From: Chryseobacterium gleum | Lineage (GTDB): Bacteria > Bacteroidota > Bacteroidia > Flavobacteriales_D > UBA2798 | Length of the DNA stretch: 35,061 nt | NCBI GenBank assembly: GCA_945865695.1 | Contig: CAMBFX010000011.1 | Coordinates: 1-35,061 of the forward strand | Reading direction: 5' to 3' | Shown: piece after piece, positions 30,397 through 35,061 of the stretch | How positions within the stretch are numbered: position 1 is the first letter of the stretch | How the letters are laid out: every line of letters begins with the position of its first letter | Made by a program: the position numbers and the translations under genes | The notes under the pieces: model-generated | The model's input: only the letters and a program-made list of their open reading frames with translations | Told to the model about the DNA's origin: nothing | The model's database searches: none

Positions 30397-31440
30397 ATGC
30401 TACGCAAACATATAATTGTATTTTTTAGTTTATTAACTTTCAGTGGTTTCACTCAGGTTGGGGGAGATGATGTATATGATTTTTTGAATCTAACCTCTTC
30501 TTCTAGAATTGCTATGCATGGCTCATCGATGCTTTCTTTAAAAGAAAATGATCCTTCAATTGGTTTGGCAGCGCCATCTTTATTGAGTAAAAATAATCAT
30601 CAACAATTATCCTTAAATTATATCAATTACGTAAGTGATATTAATTACGGATTTGCCCAATATGTTCATCATGTGGATAGCCTTGCTACGTTTAGCGCAG
30701 CGATGCAATTTTTAAATTATGGAACCTTTCTAGAAACAGACGTTACAGGTGAACAATTAGGCGAATTTTCAGCTGGGGATTATGCTTTAGTTTTAGGAGC
30801 TGGTAGGGAATTGGATTCTAATTTTTCTATTGGTGCAAACATGAAATTGATTTATTCGGATATGCGCATCAACCAATCATTCGGAATTGCTTTTGATGCG
30901 TCTGCTTCCTATAATAAAATATCAAAAGGTTTTTGTGCAACCTTCTTATTGAAAAATATGGGTACGCAAATTAAACCTTATTACGAGGGAAATCGCGAAA
31001 AATTGCCCTTTGAAATTCAATTAGGAGTGACCAAAAAATTGAAATATGCACCTATTCGTTTTTCAGCATTATTAACCAACTTACAGCAGTGGAAATTGAC
31101 CTATATCGACCCCACTATTCAAACGCAAATTGACCCCACAACAGGCGAGGACATACTTCCAGAAGAACCAGGGTTTTTGAATAATGCTTTACGACATTTT
31201 GTATTTGGAGCTGAATTTTTATTAGGTAAAAATTTCTATTTTGGAGGATCTCTCAATTATAAAATGCGCCAAGAATTACGTTACCTCGACAAACCCGGAA
31301 TTGTTGGTTTTGGTTTTGGTGCAGGAATGAAAATTAAGAAATTTCAAATTGGCTACGCATTGAATAAATACCATTTGGCAGGAGCAGCAAATACGATCAC
31401 CATTGCTATGCGTTTGAGCGATTTTAAAAAGGTGAATTGA
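30397..31440 (+). CDS. porQ: Type IX secretion system protein PorQ
   Basis: The 347-residue protein begins at ATG 30397 (MLRKHIIVFFSLLTFSGFTQ, a signal peptide); a TTG five codons earlier is not needed. The mature start GGDDVYDFLNLTSSSRIAMHG is the PorQ signature, followed by an outer-membrane beta-barrel of the FadL/PorV-like kind with many aromatic-ended strands and an ending in IAMRLSDF. PorQ helps attach T9SS cargo to the surface with PorU, PorV and PorZ. The usual partner genes are not next to it; porT lies 13 kb away and a T9SS cargo remnant at the left end. Confidence 0.88.
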   Translation: MLRKHIIVFFSLLTFSGFTQVGGDDVYDFLNLTSSSRIAMHGSSMLSLKENDPSIGLAAPSLLSKNNHQQLSLNYINYVSDINYGFAQYVHHVDSLATFSAAMQFLNYGTFLETDVTGEQLGEFSAGDYALVLGAGRELDSNFSIGANMKLIYSDMRINQSFGIAFDASASYNKISKGFCATFLLKNMGTQIKPYYEGNREKLPFEIQLGVTKKLKYAPIRFSALLTNLQQWKLTYIDPTIQTQIDPTTGEDILPEEPGFLNNALRHFVFGAEFLLGKNFYFGGSLNYKMRQELRYLDKPGIVGFGFGAGMKIKKFQIGYALNKYHLAGAANTITIAMRLSDFKKVN

Positions 31441-31580
31441 GAAAATGTTTTTTGCCGCGGATTTCAAAGATTTTATCAGATTAATTCCTCAAATATTAGA
31501 TGACATTGATAAAATTAAGGCTAATGCAATTAAAATGAAAAAATTAACTTCATTAACAAAAAATCAATAAAGCATTTTGG

Positions 31581-31870
31581 ATGAACGCAGAACAACAGCT
31601 AGAAAAAGCGATTTTATTTCATGAGCGTGATCCCAAAAAAATGAAAACTCGAAAGAAATTTCAGAATCTTTTTCTAATTCTACACCCAAATTATTGGTAA
31701 AAAGAGTGGTAAAAGAAACCAATTTCTATATTTTGAATAATGTGGTATGCCCTGCTGTTTTATTGGAATTAGGTTTTTTATTACGTGCACAAGATCGTGA
31801 TTATTTTACCAGCTAATTGGAGCAACAATCAGTTGCTGAAATGATTCTTAAAAATATGGAGGCGAAATAA
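31581..31870 (+). pseudogene. Remnant of an N-acetylmuramoyl-L-alanine amidase (Amidase_3)
   Basis: The C-terminal signature of Amidase_3 enzymes is visible across frames: KETNFYILNNVVCPAVLLEL, followed by GFLLRAQDRDYFTS, then an in-frame stop (TAA), then LEQQSVAEMILKNME in the same frame. Upstream pieces (EQQLEKAILFHERDPKK in another frame, NENSKEISESFSNST in the amidase frame) may be the earlier part. The zinc-binding N-terminal half is absent. The region 31441-31580 before it holds no convincing gene. A degraded copy of a cell-wall hydrolase is the simplest reading. Confidence 0.6.
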
Positions 31871-31893
31871 AAAAGGGAGCCTCTCGACTCCCT
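31868..31893 (-). terminator. Terminator after clpC
   Basis: On the minus strand AGGGAG pairs with CTCCCT (31888-31893 with 31874-31879) around an eight-base loop, followed by a run of T. It lies 25 bases beyond the clpC stop. Confidence 0.75.
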
Positions 31894-31917
31894 ATTATTC
31901 AATATTCAATTCTCTAA

Positions 31918-34473
31918 TCACCCTTCCGCTCCCGGATTCTCTTCTTCTTTTTTCTTAGAGGATTTTTTCGCTTTTACCACTTTGATGATCAATTCTTGTT
32001 TCTCTTTTTCTAAAGAAACACTAATGGTATCTCCTTCACTCAGATTCGATTTAATAATCTCTTCCGCCAATGGATCTTCTAGGTATTTTTGAATCGCACG
32101 CTTCAACGGACGAGCACCAAATTTCTCGTCAAATCCTTTATCAGAAATAAAATCTTTCGCCTCTTCAGAAAGTTCAATTTTATATCCTAAATCATGTAAT
32201 CTAGAGTATAATTTTTTCAATTCAATATCAATGATTAAATGAATATCTTCTCTTTTTAAAGCATTAAACATCACCACATCATCAATACGATTCAAAAACT
32301 CTGGAGCAAATGCTTTTCTTAAAGCAGACTCAACAATTCCTTTTGTATCGCGTTCTTCATGATCTGTTTTCGATTTCGTACCAAAACCAACACCCGTTCC
32401 AAAATCAGATAGCTGACGCGCTCCAATATTAGAAGTCATAATGATTATCGCATTACGGAAATCAATCTTTCTTCCCATTGAATCGGTCATTTGTCCATCA
32501 TCTAATGCTTGCAATAATAAGTTGAAAACATCTGGATGAGCTTTTTCAATTTCATCTAATAAAACAATAGAATAGGGACGTCTTCTTACTTTTTCAGTCA
32601 ACTGTCCACCTTCTTCATAACCCACATATCCTGGAGGCGCTCCAATCAATCGAGATACTGCGAATTTCTCCATGTATTCACTCATGTCAATTCTCACCAA
32701 TGCTTCTTCACTATCGAAAAGATATTTTGCTAATTCTTTTGCCAATTGTGTTTTTCCAACACCAGTAGGTCCTAAGAAAATAAACGAACCAATGGGTTTA
32801 TTCGGATCTTTCAATCCTGCACGGTTACGTTGAATAGCTTTCACCACTTTTTGCACCGCTTCTTGTTGTCCGATAACCGCATTTTTCAATTGGTCACCCA
32901 TCACCATTAAACGTCCGCTTTCTTTTTGTGCAATACGCTGAACAGGAATTCCTGTCATTTGTGCCACCACCTCAGCCACATTGTCTTCTGTAACGGTTAC
33001 GCGATGAGATTTTGATTCTTCTTCCCATTTACGCTTTGCCGCTTCTAATTGTTCCTGCAATTGACGCTCAGTATCTCTTAATTTCGCTGCTTCTTCATAT
33101 TTCTGAGAGCGAACAACATTATTTTTTTCTTCTTTAATGTCTTCAATTTTCTTTTCAATTTCTAAAATCGCAGGTGGCACATTTATATTGGATAAATGCA
33201 CTTTTGAACCTACCTCATCCAAAGCATCAATTGCTTTATCTGGAAGGTGACGATCGGTGATATAACGAGCGGTTAATTTCACACAAGCATCAACCGCTTC
33301 TTTTGTATACGTTACATTGTGATGATCTTCGTATTTTTCTTTGATATTTTGAAGAATCTGAATAGTTTCATCAACGGTGGTTGGCTCAACAATTACTTTT
33401 TGAAATCTTCTTTCCAATGCACCATCTTTCTCGATGTATTGACGATATTCATCTAAAGTGGTAGCACCAATACATTGAATTTCTCCTCTGGCCAATGCAG
33501 GCTTGAACATATTCGATGCGTCCAGTGAACCAGAAGCTCCACCAGCACCAATAATCGTATGAATTTCATCAATGAAAAGGATCACATCCGGAGATTTTTC
33601 CAATTCATTCATTACTGCTTTCATTCTTTCTTCAAATTGTCCACGATATTTGGTTCCTGCTACTAATGAAGCAAGATCCAAAGAAACTACGCGCTTATTA
33701 AAAAGTACACGAGAAACTTTACGTTGAACAATTCTTAGGGCCAAACCTTCGGCAATGGCAGATTTTCCAACACCAGGTTCTCCAATGAGAATAGGGTTGT
33801 TTTTCTTTCTACGCGAAAGGATTTGACAAACACGTTCAATTTCAGCTTCACGACCCACAATTGGGTCTAGCTTTCCATCTTCGGCAGATTTGGTTAAATC
33901 ACGACCGAAATTATCAAGAACAGGAGTTTTTGATTTTGAATCAGTTTTACGTTGGCTTTGTGAAAATGAATCACCAGCGGCTTCATCGTCATCGTCTGAC
34001 GGATTATTCGACATTTCCGAGCGAGGGAAGTTGTTTTCTTTGTGCATTTTTTCGAGTTCTTCTTTAACGGTTTCGTAGAAAATATTATTTTTTTGAAGAC
34101 TTTTTGTGGCCAAATTATCTTCGTCCTTCAAAATCGAAAGTAATAAATGTTCGGTTCCGATGATATTACTTTTGAAAAGTTTAGCTTCGAGATAAGTAAT
34201 CTTCAAAACTTTTTCGGCCTGACGAACCAATGGAATATCGCCCATATTCACCGCTTTTCCGGTTCCCACATTTAAATTACGCTCCATCGATTTGCGCAAT
34301 TCTTTGGTGTCAAGACCTAATGTTTTTAGTATTCTAATTGCTTTGCCTTCTCCTTCACGAATAAGACCCAGCATCAGGTGTTCTACTCCGATATAATCAT
34401 GTCCAAGTCTTAATGCCTCTTCGCGACTGAATGTAATCACATCTTTCACCCTAGGTGAAAATTTTGCTTCCAT
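31918..34473 (-). CDS. clpC: ATP-dependent Clp protease ATP-binding subunit ClpC
   Basis: The 851-residue protein has the double Clp_N repeat (1-145), a Ser/Asp/Lys-rich linker (about 150-185), AAA-1 with Walker A GEPGVGKS at 231-238, a UVR-type coiled middle region (SQKYEEAAKLRDTERQLQEQL), AAA-2 with GPTGVGKTQLAKELA and a C-terminal ClpB-D2-type domain. The short middle region separates it from ClpB. It unfolds proteins and feeds them to ClpP. The C-terminal tail is Lys/Glu-rich (KKSSKKKEEENPGAEG). It is divergent from gyrA. Confidence 0.96.
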   Translation of the reverse strand: MEAKFSPRVKDVITFSREEALRLGHDYIGVEHLMLGLIREGEGKAIRILKTLGLDTKELRKSMERNLNVGTGKAVNMGDIPLVRQAEKVLKITYLEAKLFKSNIIGTEHLLLSILKDEDNLATKSLQKNNIFYETVKEELEKMHKENNFPRSEMSNNPSDDDDEAAGDSFSQSQRKTDSKSKTPVLDNFGRDLTKSAEDGKLDPIVGREAEIERVCQILSRRKKNNPILIGEPGVGKSAIAEGLALRIVQRKVSRVLFNKRVVSLDLASLVAGTKYRGQFEERMKAVMNELEKSPDVILFIDEIHTIIGAGGASGSLDASNMFKPALARGEIQCIGATTLDEYRQYIEKDGALERRFQKVIVEPTTVDETIQILQNIKEKYEDHHNVTYTKEAVDACVKLTARYITDRHLPDKAIDALDEVGSKVHLSNINVPPAILEIEKKIEDIKEEKNNVVRSQKYEEAAKLRDTERQLQEQLEAAKRKWEEESKSHRVTVTEDNVAEVVAQMTGIPVQRIAQKESGRLMVMGDQLKNAVIGQQEAVQKVVKAIQRNRAGLKDPNKPIGSFIFLGPTGVGKTQLAKELAKYLFDSEEALVRIDMSEYMEKFAVSRLIGAPPGYVGYEEGGQLTEKVRRRPYSIVLLDEIEKAHPDVFNLLLQALDDGQMTDSMGRKIDFRNAIIIMTSNIGARQLSDFGTGVGFGTKSKTDHEERDTKGIVESALRKAFAPEFLNRIDDVVMFNALKREDIHLIIDIELKKLYSRLHDLGYKIELSEEAKDFISDKGFDEKFGARPLKRAIQKYLEDPLAEEIIKSNLSEGDTISVSLEKEKQELIIKVVKAKKSSKKKEEENPGAEG

Positions 34474-34528
34474 GTTGTTTGTTCTCCCTCTTTGTTTGTT
34501 GTGTAAATCAATCTCACAAGAATCATCC

Positions 34529-34536
34529 CAAATTTA
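34529..34536 (-). promoter_or_regulatory. Probable clpC -7 box
   Basis: TAAATTTG on the minus strand, about 55 bases before the clpC ATG. No clear -33 element at the standard distance. Confidence 0.4.
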
Positions 34537-34728
34537 CAAAATTCAGGTGTACCTTTTGTGTACGTTCCCTAAGTTGTTAACAGAGTCTTGATAACTTCCT
34601 TGTTTCAACAGATTTTTGTTTAAAAATGTGGATAAAAAATACCTCTTTCTCGAGAGAAAAAACTGTACTTTCGACCTCCTTTGAAAAAAGGAATAACAAT
34701 AATTATGCAAATTGATAACTAAGACTTT

Positions 34729-35061
34729 ATGGCAGAAGGAACTGGAGAACGGATAATCCCCGTTAGTATTGACGAAGAAATGAAATCAGCCTACATTGAT
34801 TATTCAATGTCGGTAATTGTATCACGTGCCTTACCGGATGTTCGTGACGGACTCAAGCCAGTACACAGACGTGTGCTTTTCGGTATGCAGGAATTAGGTG
34901 TAATGTCGAACAAGGCTTACAAGAAATCTGCAAGAATTGTCGGGGAAGTGCTCGGAAAGTATCATCCGCATGGGGATACTTCTGTTTATGACACCATGGT
35001 TCGTATGGCTCAACATTGGTCATTGCGTTATCCAATGGTTGACGGACAAGGAAACTTTGGT
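34729..35061 (+). CDS. gyrA: DNA gyrase subunit A, N-terminal part (cut by window end)
   Basis: The first 111 residues are present. [20 protein letters not shown] is followed by the conserved [33 protein letters not shown]-type segment, and later [26 protein letters not shown], the quinolone-resistance-determining region. In E. coli numbering the positions of Ser83 and Asp87 are occupied by the Ser and Tyr-Asp of DTSVYD. The catalytic Tyr lies beyond the window. It introduces negative supercoils together with GyrB. A TACTTTCG box at 34666-34673 may be the -7 element. Confidence 0.96.
   Translation, partial: MAEGTGERIIPVSIDEEMKSAYIDYSMSVIVSRALPDVRDGLKPVHRRVLFGMQELGVMSNKAYKKSARIVGEVLGKYHPHGDTSVYDTMVRMAQHWSLRYPMVDGQGNFG

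Noticed and set aside
31445-31570. 41-residue frame MFFAADFKDFIRLIPQ...
   Set aside because: No homology recognised; it lies in degraded sequence and its start resembles common intergenic repeat text rather than a gene.
34705-34722. Five-codon upstream frame (ATG ... TAA) in the gyrA leader
   Set aside because: Such short frames are expected by chance in AT-rich leaders; no supporting signal.

Overview
The window comes from an AT-rich genome of the phylum Bacteroidota, most likely order Flavobacteriales. Four things point there: TAnnTTTG-type promoter elements with little Shine-Dalgarno signal, a type IX secretion (T9SS) C-terminal sorting domain near the left end, the T9SS genes porT and porQ, and the Bacteroidota-typical order rpmB ... 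rpmG - DUF4295 - ftsY. Genus cannot be fixed from this sequence alone. Most genes are ordinary chromosomal housekeeping genes. No phage, insertion sequence, CRISPR array or defence island was seen.

Layout. 1-1.3 kb is a decayed edge: a T9SS-domain remnant, a thioredoxin-like C-terminal remnant, a cluster of short inverted repeats and tRNA-Leu(GAG). 1.4-5.1 kb holds a small secreted protein, arfB (ribosome rescue), a lipoprotein, rpmB, a secreted Xaa-Pro aminopeptidase, rpmG and a 50-residue DUF4295 protein. 5.1-11.4 kb holds ftsY, a Tat-type LD-carboxypeptidase, a class III aminotransferase, a hypothetical exported protein, meaB and an M23/LysM cell-wall hydrolase. 11.7-14.7 kb is a tightly coupled unit pfkA-osmC-metZ followed by a GIY-YIG-like gene. 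14.7-15.1 kb is a tandem repeat array. 15.1-18.1 kb (minus) reads menG - porT - FAD oxidoreductase. 18.2-21.8 kb reads surE - repeat array - membrane protein - lpxB - SpoIID/LytB-like gene. 22.1-25.2 kb holds rho (with a long leader) and ilvE. 25.2-31.4 kb holds a STAS-like protein, ispH, a frameshifted membrane-protein pseudogene, a DUF4159 protein, a lipoprotein, trxB, a long palindrome and porQ. 31.4-35.06 kb holds an amidase remnant, clpC and the start of gyrA.

Functional themes are translation and protein targeting (rpmB, rpmG, DUF4295, ftsY, arfB), envelope and peptidoglycan (ldcA, M23, SpoIID, lpxB, amidase remnant), protein secretion (porT, porQ), isoprenoid/quinone and amino-acid metabolism (ispH, menG, metZ, ilvE), and stress or transcription control (clpC, trxB, osmC, rho, gyrA).

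I did not find a clear new multi-gene system. The most unusual items are a Rho factor that lacks the usual N-terminal Rho_N domain and starts with about 200 disordered residues; four structurally different non-coding repeat families (77 bp, about 109 bp, a pyrimidine-rich repeat of about 40 bp, and a palindrome of about 125 bp), the first and third of which lead straight into start codons; a heptamer repeat shared by an intergenic region and the LdcA linker; and a shared extended promoter/initial-transcript motif at trxB, ispH and menG.
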